64,000 nucleotides of DNA from Enterospora canceri. Lineage: Eukaryota; Microsporidia; Enterocytozoonidae. A program made the position numbers and the translations under genes. A model generated the notes under the pieces. It saw only the letters and a list, made by a program, of their open reading frames with translations. It had not been told where the DNA came from and did no database searches. Positions 34,771-44,404 of the stretch are shown here, in pieces (position 1 is the stretch's first letter; every line of letters begins with the position of its first letter). Location of the stretch: positions 62,001-126,000 of the forward strand of contig LWDP01000001.1 of assembly GCA_002087915.1 (NCBI GenBank), read 5' to 3'.

Positions 34771-35451
34771 ATGTACAGGGAGATAGGCGATGATGCGTCA
34801 AAAATAAAAGAGACGATCGAGAGCATCAAGAAGACGGTGTGCTATAGAGTGAACGATGCAAGGGAGAAGGTGGCGAATCTCAAACAGACGGCTGCGCAAG
34901 GCGAGAAAAACATTTTGGACGAGAATGCGAATTTGGTGAAAGAAGCTGAGGGAATCAGGCGTGTTCTGCAGCAGCTGCAGAGGAGCAAGGAGAATCTCAA
35001 CAGGCAGCTTGGGCTGGATGAGAACGAGATGGCTGAAATTGAAAAAGAGAATAGCGGTTACAAGCAGAATGAGAGAGACCTACAAAACACGTACGAAATG
35101 CTTGAACAAAACATATGTGACATAGAGGAAGACATAGAGAACTTGATGGTGAGGAAATTCAATCTGGGAGTGAAGTTTGGGGAGGAATCAAGGGTGTTTT
35201 TGGATCAAAACGAACTATACAAGAAATATTGTGGCCTGGATATAAAGAGAATTAGAAACAACGTAGTGAAGATCTACTTCAGGGTAGAAGGCCGTAGGTG
35301 TTGGGCACTTTTCGATTTGGCTCTAGATAGGCCACTTGTTGAGTCTGAACCAGCCCTGAATGCAGAGAGCCTCAATATTCTGTACCAAAATGATTTGGAT
35401 TTCTATGGCCTTGTTAAGAGCATACGCAAAGAATGTAAGAGAAGGATGTGA
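34771..35451 (+). CDS. SPC25: Kinetochore protein Spc25 (Ndc80 complex)
   Basis: 226 aa, the family's length. Residues about 5-130 are a long coiled coil (VCYRVNDAREKVANLKQTAAQGEKNI ... QNICDIEEDIENLMVRK). A C-terminal globular domain follows: YKKYCGLDIKRIRNNVVKIYFRVEGRRCWALFDLALDRPLVESEPALN ... LNILYQNDLDFYGLVKSIRKECKRR. It fits the Spc25 fold (GLEI..I...I.F......LVESxPxL......LN..ND...FV..IRK.F). It would form, with Spc24, the inner end of the Ndc80 rod. Spc24 or another coiled-coil kinetochore protein cannot be excluded. TFIIF follows 23 bp downstream. Confidence 0.65.
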   Translation: MYREIGDDASKIKETIESIKKTVCYRVNDAREKVANLKQTAAQGEKNILDENANLVKEAEGIRRVLQQLQRSKENLNRQLGLDENEMAEIEKENSGYKQNERDLQNTYEMLEQNICDIEEDIENLMVRKFNLGVKFGEESRVFLDQNELYKKYCGLDIKRIRNNVVKIYFRVEGRRCWALFDLALDRPLVESEPALNAESLNILYQNDLDFYGLVKSIRKECKRRM

Positions 35452-35474
35452 AATAAATGCTGCATTTTTAGCCT

Positions 35475-36311
35475 ATGAAAAAGTACAATCTCATTTACAA
35501 GAACAAGAAGATGTGTGTATTCAACAACTTGGACGTAGAGAGGATGAAAGGAGGTCTACAACTGGATCGAGGGACGAAGGAAGTCTACGAGGACGAGAAG
35601 GAGACATTTAGCAATGGAAAGAGTGAAATAGTAGTATATGAGAGTGAGGAGTACAAGAGACTGAAGAACGAGGAAGAGAGACCATATTTGGTGTATAATA
35701 GTGAAAACAGGTGTTATCAGGCCAAAATGCAGACTGTTTCAGAGCAAATGGACTATTTTGTGTTCTTAGAGGCTGGTGATGATTTAGAAATATTTGATGT
35801 AGAAAGGTGGTACAATTTCACATTGAAGAATATGACAGTTGTAAGTGAGCAGGAAGTGGATAAAATGACGAAATCATTGAACAAGACGGCAGTAAATGAC
35901 GTCTCTGAGCCGTCCAATGAAGGAGTAGATTTTGACGAACACTTTGATGATGACGATGCAACTGATAAAATTGTTTACATTCAGAAGACGAAGAAGCTGA
36001 CTGAGAGTGGAAGCAGATTGCAGCATTTGGTTGATGAATTGGATACGACAAATCCAAAGACGTACGCAGAAGAGACGCAAGAGGAGCCAATTGAGGAAGC
36101 CAAAAAGAACAAGAAGGTTCTGAATGAAAAGGCACTGATAAAAATATTTGGAAACAGAACAATCACAATCAAAGAGCTGCTTCGAATACTCTCCAAGGCG
36201 AATTACGCATTGGATGAGGAAGAGAAGGCTACAATCAAACTGTTTCTGCAACAAAGGTGCAAATACGAGACAAACAAGAACACCAAGGAGAAGCTGTTCA
36301 AATTGATATAA
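35475..36311 (+). CDS. TFG1: TFIIF large subunit (Rap74/Tfg1)
   Basis: 278 aa, far smaller than human (517) or yeast (735). The N-terminal dimerisation region holds MKGGLQLDRGTKEVYEDEKE and PYLVYNSENRCYQAKMQTVSEQMDYFVFLEAGDDLEIFDVERWYNFTLKN, aligned with the Rap74 ...YYIF....AFPV..WYNFTP segment. The middle is acidic (DFDEHFDDDD). The C-terminal segment KALIKIFGNRTITIKELLRILSKANYALDEEEKATIKLFLQQRCKY is the winged helix that in orthologs contacts the CTD phosphatase Fcp1. TFIIF accompanies RNA polymerase II in initiation and elongation. GCCT directly precedes the ATG. Confidence 0.78.
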   Translation: MKKYNLIYKNKKMCVFNNLDVERMKGGLQLDRGTKEVYEDEKETFSNGKSEIVVYESEEYKRLKNEEERPYLVYNSENRCYQAKMQTVSEQMDYFVFLEAGDDLEIFDVERWYNFTLKNMTVVSEQEVDKMTKSLNKTAVNDVSEPSNEGVDFDEHFDDDDATDKIVYIQKTKKLTESGSRLQHLVDELDTTNPKTYAEETQEEPIEEAKKNKKVLNEKALIKIFGNRTITIKELLRILSKANYALDEEEKATIKLFLQQRCKYETNKNTKEKLFKLI

Positions 36312-36318
36312 AAATTAT

Positions 36319-37026
36319 TTACAGCTCATTTTGATCAGATACATTTCGCTGCTTATTTTTCTCAAGCTCTCTTGTCAGGTTCAACTTGTTGCGTAGTACA
36401 ACAAGCACGCCCAATGAAACCAGAACCCCAACTGCTATTCCAACACTGACATCTACGATATCGTGTCTGTTGTCTGCTATTCTGGTCATTGCCAGTATCA
36501 CGCCTACTACAGATAGAATCATAAATGATAACACACTTGTTATTGTAGGATTTCCTTCTCTCTTTAGGAAATAAGGCGTAAGTATCGTATACGAGAAGCC
36601 AGTGGCACAGTGGCCTGATGGGAAGCTCTTGGTGCCTTCTTTTTCTACCTTTTGTCTTTTCAGGTTGTTGGTTATTGTCTTACTGTACATAATACGTGAG
36701 TTGTAATCAGGTCGTCTTTTCTCTACGATCACCTTGATGGATTCACTTGTTGCCAGATTCGCTGTAAGTGAAGTATAGAATGACAACAGATAGAGATTCC
36801 TGTTAATTAGACCACATTCTGATTCAATATTGATTAGTGGCCATATCAGCAGTGGTGGAAATGCCATGGTAAATATCAGTAGCGTCGTGAAACTGATTGT
36901 CTCTCTTTCGTACTCTTTAGTTGGATCTACCTGTGTCATTTTGATCCAGTCGAAATTGGGAACAAGGAAAGTGACTGCTATCACGCCACAGCTGATCAGT
37001 GCCGTCACAAGAAGTGTTTTGTACAT
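36319..37026 (-). CDS. PAP2-family lipid phosphatase (Dpp1/Lpp1-like)
   Basis: 235 aa with about five to six membrane spans. The three catalytic motifs are intact: K-x6-RP as KVIVEKRRP, PSGH with the catalytic His (SFPSGHCATG), and SR-x5-H-x3-D as TRIADNRHDIVD. Such enzymes dephosphorylate phosphatidate, diacylglycerol pyrophosphate or isoprenoid pyrophosphates in ER, Golgi or vacuole membranes. Substrate cannot be told from sequence. The C-terminal tail is charged (RELEKNKQRN) and probably cytosolic. CACCCTTT precedes the ATG. Confidence 0.9.
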   Translation of the reverse strand: MYKTLLVTALISCGVIAVTFLVPNFDWIKMTQVDPTKEYERETISFTTLLIFTMAFPPLLIWPLINIESECGLINRNLYLLSFYTSLTANLATSESIKVIVEKRRPDYNSRIMYSKTITNNLKRQKVEKEGTKSFPSGHCATGFSYTILTPYFLKREGNPTITSVLSFMILSVVGVILAMTRIADNRHDIVDVSVGIAVGVLVSLGVLVVLRNKLNLTRELEKNKQRNVSDQNEL

Positions 37027-37215
37027 AAAGGGTGTTGTGGTTTGTTTTTATTGGTTAAATGATAATTTGGTGCCTATTTCAGCACTAAACTAGTCATGGA
37101 ACCAATGTGGTGCAAATGGTAGTTGGTTTCTGATTTGTAGAGATCCCCAAAATCAGGCAATGAAAAATTTGAGTGGGGTGCTCTGGAACATCACAACAAA
37201 AATATTTGCCCTAAA
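37027..37215. promoter_or_regulatory. Divergent intergenic region
   Basis: 189-bp gap between divergent PAP2 and orphan genes. Apart from the CCC-type start signals at both edges (CACCCTTT on the minus side and TTTGCCCTAAA on the plus side), I see no tRNA or obvious structured RNA. Confidence 0.3.
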
Positions 37216-38247
37216 ATGGTGAAAGAAACAAGAGGAGACTCGGCACCAACTGGACCAGGGCGGCTGTGCCAGCAAGTGGAGAAAATTTTGAAAATTGTGG
37301 ATAAAGGTCTCTCCATAGCGCTGGTGGGAGAGGCTGGGCACTTTAACACGGTCGAAGTAGTGCGAATTCTGAAGGAAAAGAGAGATGTGGCCGAAATATG
37401 TGCTGAAGAATGTGATAGACTGGATGAGACTGTTAGACAATGCATAGAGGTGATAAGCAACGACGAGTTTGCAGTAGCAGAAGGACAGCTCACCAAAATG
37501 GGAGAATACGCCATTGAATTGAAGACCAAAGACATGGAATCGCGATTTGAGATTGGCAAGACGATTTACGATGAATTGAGAAGGGAGAAGGCATCTGTTG
37601 GAGATGTGGTGAAGATTTACAAGGAATGTGGGTTTGTGACGAGAGTGGGACGAGCAATGGTCATAGACAACACGAATGTGGTTGAGGAACTGGTCGAGAT
37701 ACCAGTTGGAGACTGTTTCAAGAAGGAAGTGGTGAAGACAAGGCTGACATTGGCACAGGTGGATGCAATAAATTGCAAGAGGAAGGATTTAGAGGGGCTC
37801 TATGCTACAAAACAGGCACCAAGGGATGTCAGGGACGATGTGGACCAGCAGATTACGAGATGGAGCAAGGAAAAGAAGATTACGATAGAGACGAGGCTAA
37901 TTCTGGTGAGAAACAGTGAAATGCTAACAAGGGAGCAAATAGACAGAATTCTGGCTACAAAACGAGTTGCAAAACTATCATTTGTGTTCTTATGCAACAA
38001 AAGTATGAAAACAGGGCTGTTGCGGATTCGGGTAGACAACACCACGGCAGAGGAGGCACAGAGGTGGTTTGTAAAGCACCTGAAGACGAGTAAAATAAAG
38101 ATAGAGAAGAACACACAAGAGAAACTGCTGTATAGAATTAATGAGAGCAATCTGCAGAATGCAATTGAGTTTGTGAGACTGGTTCAGGAGGATGGAACAC
38201 TATTGGACGAGGCAGTGGACAGATTCCTTGCTTGTTGTCTGCTGTAG
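37216..38247 (+). CDS. Orphan alpha/beta protein; weak Alba-like N-terminus
   Basis: 343 aa, no confident family. Residues about 16-62 (LCQQVEKILKIVDKGLSIALVGEAGHFNTVEVVRILKEKRDVAEIC) have the strand-helix rhythm of an Alba fold, the type found in RNase P/MRP subunits and nucleic-acid-binding proteins, but the diagnostic glycines are only partly there. The rest is charged helix and strand with KxxE-rich stretches and ends FLACCLL. No signal peptide or membrane span. TTTGCCCTAAA directly precedes the ATG. DBP5 follows 49 bp downstream in the same direction. Confidence 0.7.
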   Translation: MVKETRGDSAPTGPGRLCQQVEKILKIVDKGLSIALVGEAGHFNTVEVVRILKEKRDVAEICAEECDRLDETVRQCIEVISNDEFAVAEGQLTKMGEYAIELKTKDMESRFEIGKTIYDELRREKASVGDVVKIYKECGFVTRVGRAMVIDNTNVVEELVEIPVGDCFKKEVVKTRLTLAQVDAINCKRKDLEGLYATKQAPRDVRDDVDQQITRWSKEKKITIETRLILVRNSEMLTREQIDRILATKRVAKLSFVFLCNKSMKTGLLRIRVDNTTAEEAQRWFVKHLKTSKIKIEKNTQEKLLYRINESNLQNAIEFVRLVQEDGTLLDEAVDRFLACCLL

Positions 38248-38296
38248 TAAACATCTCTGATTTCAACTATTTTGAAAATACGAAAACTTTTAGCCC

Positions 38297-39556
38297 ATGC
38301 AAACTGAAAAGGAAGTTGCACACGAATTATTCCATAGCATCAAGAATGACACGGCAACTGTGTCACAGATTGATGTAAATACAATGTATTCCAAGCAACT
38401 GGAAGATGGGAATGTTCTGCTTGCTGATGAGAAATTCGAAGTATTGGGCCTTAGTGATTCACTGGTACAAGTTCTTTATTCCCAGGGTCTTGATAAACCA
38501 ACCCAAATTCAGAAGACAGCGATACCAATCATTCTATCTGGAAAGGATTGCGCATTTCATAGCACATCTGGAACAGGAAAGACGATTGGATTCACAACCG
38601 GTGTTCTTGGTCGCGTAGAACGTGGTTCTGGTTGCCAGGCCATAATAATTACGCCAACACGTGAGTTGAATCTACAGGTCAGCAGTGTTGTCATGCAGCT
38701 GGCCAGTCAGCTTGAAATTGGTGTCTGCTGTGCTCTACGCGAGTATAAGACAGATCTGGTGAATGAAGAGGTCGTAGTTGGATGCCCAGCTAAAATAATT
38801 AATATGGTGAATTCAGGGGCAATAAAAAAAGAGAACCTGAAAATGGTGGTGCTTGACGAGGCAGACCAGATGATAACGAGCAGAACATTTGGAGTTCAGA
38901 CCATCAAACTGTTCAAGGAGCTGCAAGGAATCCAGAAGATCTATTTCAGTGCGACATATTCAGAAACAAGTCAGAAAGCTGTAAAAATGCTTAGTCCCAA
39001 TTGCATAAACCACTTTAAGGAAAACAAGAAGGCTGAAAACATCAGTTTGTTTTACATTGAAATGGACAAGACGAAGAAGATCGAGGCATTGAAGTCGCTG
39101 TTGGAGTTGCTGACTGTTGCACAGGCGATTGTGTTTGTTGGATCAAGAAAGATGGTGAATATCATCACAGGCGTATTTGAGAAAGACGGATTCAAAGTGT
39201 CCAAATTGCATGGGGAAGTGCCAGTTGAAGAACGTGATTCGGTTTTAACCAATTTCGCACAAGCCAAGACCAAAATACTCGTCACCACTGACGTGTTTTC
39301 AAGGGGAATGGACATTCCACAGGTGAATTTGATAATCAACTTTGATCTCCCATCCAGCATGTACGACAATTCCACTGAAACGTACATTCATCGAGTTGGT
39401 AGAACAGGCAGATTCAACAGAAAGGGATTTGTTGTTGATTTCGTAGCATCCGCAGCTGATTTCGAGACGCTACTTAAAATTCAGACTGAAATCGGATCAA
39501 CATCGAAGAAATTTACGATTGCGGCACTCACTGATGTACTATCAAGCAGCATCTGA
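38297..39556 (+). CDS. DBP5: DEAD-box RNA helicase Dbp5 (DDX19)
   Basis: 419 aa, matching RecA-core length. Dbp5 remodels mRNPs at the cytoplasmic face of the nuclear pore. Motifs are in order: Q-motif (KPTQIQKTAIP), I TSGTGKT (90-96), Ia PTRELNLQ (120-127), II DEAD (187-190), III SAT, IV VFVGSRK, V TTDVFSRGMD and VI HRVGRTGR. Dbp5-type traits are the N-terminal extension, LDKPTQIQ, VTIAQAIVFVGSRKM-like spacing and the DNSTETYIHRVGRTGRF insertion. eIF4A was considered but lacks this insertion. TTTTAGCCC precedes the ATG. Confidence 0.9.
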   Translation: MQTEKEVAHELFHSIKNDTATVSQIDVNTMYSKQLEDGNVLLADEKFEVLGLSDSLVQVLYSQGLDKPTQIQKTAIPIILSGKDCAFHSTSGTGKTIGFTTGVLGRVERGSGCQAIIITPTRELNLQVSSVVMQLASQLEIGVCCALREYKTDLVNEEVVVGCPAKIINMVNSGAIKKENLKMVVLDEADQMITSRTFGVQTIKLFKELQGIQKIYFSATYSETSQKAVKMLSPNCINHFKENKKAENISLFYIEMDKTKKIEALKSLLELLTVAQAIVFVGSRKMVNIITGVFEKDGFKVSKLHGEVPVEERDSVLTNFAQAKTKILVTTDVFSRGMDIPQVNLIINFDLPSSMYDNSTETYIHRVGRTGRFNRKGFVVDFVASAADFETLLKIQTEIGSTSKKFTIAALTDVLSSSI

Positions 39557-39594
39557 TCAATTATTAAACAAGTGATAAATAAATTCTGATTTAA

Positions 39595-41364
39595 TCAATG
39601 AGCCATTTCTTTTAGGACGATGAATGTTGGTCTACCATGGGGACAATTCCAAGGCAATTTCAGATGAGCTAAATTCCTAACGATCTGTTCCATTTGATTC
39701 TGACTGAGGTGTTTGCTGATCATTACGCTGCTTCGACACGCCTTAGATGCCATGATCTCATTGAATTTATCACAGGCGCATTCGTCCAAATCATCAGAAT
39801 CATTGATTTTGTTAAGTAGGTTGTAGAAGTCATCAGCAGTGAAGCATTTGTCCTTGTAAAATGGTACGGATGTCAAATAGGCAGCAGAATCATCAAATTC
39901 CACTTCAAATCCATTTCTATTGAAAACTGATATGTTTTCATCAACCAACATTCTCTGATATTGGCTGAGATTCAGACTGACCTTATTAATCAGCTTTTGT
40001 TTTGTGATATTAAACTGTCTCTTGATGCATTCGTAATTCTTGATTTCATCTGCTGCGTGCTGATCTATCAATATCAGATATTTCTTAGTTGTTTTATCTA
40101 ATTTGCATAGAATGAATCCAGCATTCATTTGCCCAATGATTTCCATTTTAGTGAAATCAGCTTTCTCTACGACCAAGTCGAGTTCAATTCTCGACCTGAT
40201 AACTTTTTGTTTCTTGATTTGGGTAGGTTGTTCAACAATCTCCTCTTTTTCTTCCTGTTTTGCGTTGATTGGTTCTACTTTTGGTTTAAACCAGTTGCTC
40301 TGAACTGGTGTTGCTATCGTCTTCTGCCTATTGAATGTATTCACAGGCTGTTCAATCAATTTGTTTGCTATTTTGATGATTTTGTCTTCTTCAACTGTTC
40401 TGGTGATTGTTAGTGAATCGACGTGTCTACTGTTTTCCATGAATATTTCAATTTGTCTCTTCAAGGTGTTTTCAATCTGATCCCTGTTATTAATTATCAC
40501 TTCACTCTTATCAACTGATATGTTGATATCGCAGACATCTTTGATGAATAAAACGTGTGTTGGTTTGTTATCCGTATATTTTGCAACTGCCTTATCAATC
40601 ACATTTCTTAGATTGGATTTGATCAACCTGCGTCCGTAGAACATCAGACTAGTTGATATGACTGATTGTGGAAAGAAGTATATATCAAACAACTCATCTT
40701 TGTACTGCAACAGATGGTTGCCAAACTTCTGCTTGAGGAATGTGATCAAATTATCACCACACCCTTTGTAAACTATTTCTTTCTCCTTCTTGTTATCAGT
40801 GTATTTGAATATGATTGTTCCTGAATAAACAACACAGATTCCTTCAAGCCATTCACCAATTTGAGTGATGTTTCTTCTATACGCCTTGTTGTTGATAGTC
40901 TTTCTTACAGGGCACTTATTAAATATTTCAGTGATTTGAACTGTTGTGCCTTTCTGTTTAGTGATCTGTTCAACTTTACCAGTTTTAAATTCCTTATTGA
41001 ATCCAATTCCTCCGTCATTGCTTGATGTTCTGATTGTTAGATCAGACATTGATGCTATTGAATAGAGTGCCTGACCTCTAAATCCATAGGTTTCATTTGA
41101 ATTTTGTTTTAGATTCAGCATACTGTGTGTTGTATTGTGCTTAGAAGTACATCCAAACTCACCAAGTAAATTCAATGAGTCTTCTGCTATTCCAGTTCCA
41201 TTGTCTTCTACAATTATTTCATTGTGTTTAACAGAAACCATTATTATCGTACTACAGCTATCTAGTGCATTTTCAACTAATTCTTTGGTGATCATGTACG
41301 TATTGTGGATGTATTGTTCTGCTTTGAGTCTTCTGACAGATGCTTCAGGTATTCTAACAATCAT
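39595..41364 (-). CDS. PMS1: MutL homolog PMS1 (mismatch repair endonuclease subunit)
   Basis: 589 aa. The N-terminal GHKL ATPase has KELVENALDS, VEDNGTGI, TYGFRGQALYSIASM and QKGTTVQI. The C-terminal endonuclease domain has DQHAADEIKNYE at 434-445 (the DQHA-x2-E-x4-E metal motif), ACRSSVMI and CPHGRPT, all diagnostic of the Pms1/PMS2 type rather than Mlh1. With Mlh1 it nicks the new strand after MutS recognition. The linker between them is short. The start is the ATG at 41364 behind GGTGACCCA; a 34-residue upstream extension was rejected. Coding sequence is notably AT-rich. Confidence 0.95.
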   Translation of the reverse strand: MIVRIPEASVRRLKAEQYIHNTYMITKELVENALDSCSTIIMVSVKHNEIIVEDNGTGIAEDSLNLLGEFGCTSKHNTTHSMLNLKQNSNETYGFRGQALYSIASMSDLTIRTSSNDGGIGFNKEFKTGKVEQITKQKGTTVQITEIFNKCPVRKTINNKAYRRNITQIGEWLEGICVVYSGTIIFKYTDNKKEKEIVYKGCGDNLITFLKQKFGNHLLQYKDELFDIYFFPQSVISTSLMFYGRRLIKSNLRNVIDKAVAKYTDNKPTHVLFIKDVCDINISVDKSEVIINNRDQIENTLKRQIEIFMENSRHVDSLTITRTVEEDKIIKIANKLIEQPVNTFNRQKTIATPVQSNWFKPKVEPINAKQEEKEEIVEQPTQIKKQKVIRSRIELDLVVEKADFTKMEIIGQMNAGFILCKLDKTTKKYLILIDQHAADEIKNYECIKRQFNITKQKLINKVSLNLSQYQRMLVDENISVFNRNGFEVEFDDSAAYLTSVPFYKDKCFTADDFYNLLNKINDSDDLDECACDKFNEIMASKACRSSVMISKHLSQNQMEQIVRNLAHLKLPWNCPHGRPTFIVLKEMAH

Positions 41365-41642
41365 TGGGTCACCTTGTGATATTTTTGTTCTACTTTTTGG
41401 GAGGGAACTCTTGTTGGGTGTGAATGGCCTTATTTTATTGAATAGGCAGAAAACCATTCTATTCATATTACGTCATTATGGTTGAGAAAGGTGATTTGCT
41501 AACCCTAATTAGTTCAATATTGCTTCCATTGTCATAAAATACTTGTTTCTGTACCATCTACGATAGCATTGTGTCATTCTATTCATTTGATGCACGTTGT
41601 TTATTTGTTTACTTGAATAATTTTGTTTGTGTTCAACCACGG

Positions 41643-43448
41643 ATGTTTGGCGATAACACAATTCTCTCAGAAATAGTCAAACAGTTGGACTTAGACCAGA
41701 AGGAGACTGAACAAGGACGTATTGAGACTATCAGTGGTCCAGTAGTGGTGGGAAGAAATATGATGGGTGTATCAATGTACGAGGTTGTAAAGGTGGGCAA
41801 GAGGAATCTAATGGGAGAAGTAATAAGGATTGAGAACGATAAGGCCACTATTCAGGTATATGAGGAGACATCTGGGCTAGAAGTCAATGATATCATATTG
41901 AGGACAAAAATGCCACTTTGTGTGGAAGTAGGACCTGGTTTACTTGAGAACATCTATGATGGAATACAAAGACCATTAAAATGCATCAGAGAGAAGTCTG
42001 GATCAATCTACATCCCACGTGGCATTGAAATCAACAGCCTGAGCAGAACTAGAGAATTCCATTTCATTCCTGTTGTCCAATCCAATCAGGCTGTTTATGG
42101 TGGTTTTATGCTAGGTGAAGTACCTGAAAATTCATTGATGACTGTAAAAGTATTAGTACCACCAGAAACAACAGGTAGATTGACATTTATAGCAGCAGAA
42201 GGAAACTACACTCATCAAGATGCGATTGCTACTGTAGAGAAGTCTGATGGAACATGTGAAGAGATCTATATGTATCACTCATGGCCAGTTAGGAAACCAA
42301 GACCAGTCAAAACGAAACTAAGAGCCAAGAATCAGCTGTTCACAGGTCAAAGAATACTTGATTCGCTATTTCCAGCTGTACAAGGCGGAACCATGGCAAT
42401 TCCAGGTGCATTTGGCTGTGGTAAAACTGTTATTTCACAGAGCCTAAGCAAGTATTCGAATAGTGACGTAATAGTTTATGTTGGTTGTGGGGAACGAGGT
42501 AACGAAATGTCAGAAGTACTGATGGAGTTTCCGAAGCTCAAAATAAACAGTACAGAGAACAGTATCATGAGCAGAACTGTTCTAATAGCAAACACAAGCA
42601 ACATGCCTGTGGCAGCAAGAGAAGCAAGTATCTACACCGGCATAACCATATCAGAATATTACAGAGATCAGGGATTCAATGTGGCAATGATGGCAGACAG
42701 CACAAGCAGATGGGCAGAGGCATTGCGTGAGATATCTGGGAGATTGGCTGAGATGCCTGCAGACAGCGGGTATCCTGCCTATTTGAGTGCGAGACTGGCT
42801 CTATTTTACGAACGAGCTGGATATGTTGAAAATGAGAATGGATCACATGGATCAGTTTCAATTGTTGGGGCAGTGTCACCACCAGGTGGAGACTTCTCTG
42901 ATCCCGTGACATCATCAACTTTGAACATCGTCCAGGTCTTTTGGGGCCTAGACAAGAAGCTGGCTCAAAGAAAGCATTTCCCTTCAATCAACACAAATGT
43001 GAGCTATTCAAAGTATTTGGAATCACTGGATCACGATGAGGCGTACAAACAGGATGTTTCACTTTGTAAGGAAATATTGCAATATGATAAAGAAATTGAT
43101 GAAATAGTGCAATTGGTTGGCAAGAATTCATTGAGTGAGTTGGAGAAGTTGGTTCTGGACATTGCTAAAGTCATCAAGGAGGACTTCCTGCAGCAGAATG
43201 GATACTCTGCCTATGACAAGTATTGTCCATTTGATAAGACACAGATTATGTTGAAGAATACCATGTTGTTCTACCGATTGAGCGTAAAGGCATTGGCTAA
43301 AATGACGTGGGCGGACCTGATGAAGAAAACAAAGGAGGAGTTCTTTGGATTGACGCAGATGAAGTTTGTGCTGGTTAATGATGAGATGATGAGTCATCTG
43401 GAAGAGCTGAGTGATAAAATTGAAGACGCCTTTGAGAGTATTATATAG
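41643..43448 (+). CDS. VMA1: V-type H+-ATPase catalytic subunit A
   Basis: 601 aa, the usual size, with no intein. It hydrolyses ATP to drive proton pumping across vacuolar or other endomembranes. Visible motifs include [13 protein letters not shown], the non-homologous region characteristic of A subunits, P-loop GAFGCGKT (about 255-262), the catalytic Glu segment [42 protein letters not shown] and [17 protein letters not shown]. The ATG at 41643 is preceded by CAACCACGG; a GTG-initiated extension was rejected. Confidence 0.96.
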   Translation: MFGDNTILSEIVKQLDLDQKETEQGRIETISGPVVVGRNMMGVSMYEVVKVGKRNLMGEVIRIENDKATIQVYEETSGLEVNDIILRTKMPLCVEVGPGLLENIYDGIQRPLKCIREKSGSIYIPRGIEINSLSRTREFHFIPVVQSNQAVYGGFMLGEVPENSLMTVKVLVPPETTGRLTFIAAEGNYTHQDAIATVEKSDGTCEEIYMYHSWPVRKPRPVKTKLRAKNQLFTGQRILDSLFPAVQGGTMAIPGAFGCGKTVISQSLSKYSNSDVIVYVGCGERGNEMSEVLMEFPKLKINSTENSIMSRTVLIANTSNMPVAAREASIYTGITISEYYRDQGFNVAMMADSTSRWAEALREISGRLAEMPADSGYPAYLSARLALFYERAGYVENENGSHGSVSIVGAVSPPGGDFSDPVTSSTLNIVQVFWGLDKKLAQRKHFPSINTNVSYSKYLESLDHDEAYKQDVSLCKEILQYDKEIDEIVQLVGKNSLSELEKLVLDIAKVIKEDFLQQNGYSAYDKYCPFDKTQIMLKNTMLFYRLSVKALAKMTWADLMKKTKEEFFGLTQMKFVLVNDEMMSHLEELSDKIEDAFESII

Positions 43449-43486
43449 AAGGAATCAAAAAAAGTAGAAAAAGAAGGAGCTTAAAA

Positions 43487-44350
43487 ATGAAAACAGTTGC
43501 GATAGTGGGAGCTGGACCAGCGGGCTTGTTTCTGGCAGGGTATCTGAGTGATTTTGCCAAAGTAAATTTGTACGAAGCATCAAATAGCGTCTTGGGACAC
43601 TACAAATACGCTAAAGAGTTGAAAACAAAACTATTTGATGCAATTTTAGAGAAGAAGAATGTGAATCTGTTTAAAAACAGTAAAATAGACAATTTAAATG
43701 ATTTGAAAGAAGATGCGGTTGTGTTAGCGACTGGTGCAACAGCAAAAAAGCCACTAGAAAACACACAATGTGCATATGACATCATCAAGAAGCATTTCAA
43801 CAAAGTGAAGTTTGATCTTGGTAAAAATGTGTGTATTGTTGGAGCAGGAAACGTAGCAATGGATTTACTAGAAGTTTTGAATACCAAAATCAAAGAAGCA
43901 ACGATTCTCTGTAGATCAGATTTATTCAATGCCAAATTTAGCAATTTGAACCTGAGTGATATTGAAGCAAAATACAACATTTCACACAATATCAAGGATA
44001 TTGATCAGTTGGATCCTCAGAACAGAATAGACAGGAGACGCAAAGAAATAATCAAGAAACCAGCCAAATCAGGCAAACCCAATCTAAATATCCTGTTCAA
44101 TACACAATTCATCAAAAGTGATGGCAAAAATGTGACATATAAAACAGACAACAAGATATTTAATAACGCATATGATACAGTGATCAGTAGTATTGGATTC
44201 ATTCCGAATTGTGACTACAAGAAGCCTGGAAATAAGCCATTTTACAAATTGGGTTGGTGCAATAACTCATCAGGTGACATTTCCAGAACCAAAGTTGAAG
44301 CAGATGCGTTGGCTACATTAATCAGAGACAATCTGACATTTTTAGCGTAG
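43487..44350 (+). CDS. ARH1: Adrenodoxin/ferredoxin-NADP reductase (Arh1-like)
   Basis: 287 aa against about 490 in yeast and human. The FAD-binding GAGPAG is at 8-13, the NADPH-binding GAGNVAMDLLEVL in the middle, and near the C-terminus KLGWCNNSSGDISRTKVEADAL matches the VGWxKRGPxGxIxxTxxDA signature. In mitochondria and mitosomes it passes electrons from NADPH to ferredoxin for Fe-S cluster assembly, which pairs well with the ATM1-like transporter in this window. The shortening removes much of the region between the two dinucleotide folds. No presequence is apparent. No CCC motif is seen. Confidence 0.87.
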   Translation: MKTVAIVGAGPAGLFLAGYLSDFAKVNLYEASNSVLGHYKYAKELKTKLFDAILEKKNVNLFKNSKIDNLNDLKEDAVVLATGATAKKPLENTQCAYDIIKKHFNKVKFDLGKNVCIVGAGNVAMDLLEVLNTKIKEATILCRSDLFNAKFSNLNLSDIEAKYNISHNIKDIDQLDPQNRIDRRRKEIIKKPAKSGKPNLNILFNTQFIKSDGKNVTYKTDNKIFNNAYDTVISSIGFIPNCDYKKPGNKPFYKLGWCNNSSGDISRTKVEADALATLIRDNLTFLA

Positions 44351-44404
44351 AATTAATCATTTTAGATGCACCTGATTACAAAATGATTTTTTTATTTTGA
44401 CCCC

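Noticed and set aside
34637..34801. N-terminal extension of the PCID2-like gene
   Set aside because: The first codon is TTG. The ATG at 34636 has the CTACCCAT start signal; the ATG at 34729 remains a possibility.
41365..41642. Small gene between PMS1 and VMA1
   Set aside because: 278 bp with only short frames that begin at non-ATG codons and extend the two flanking genes; none has a start signal or domain.
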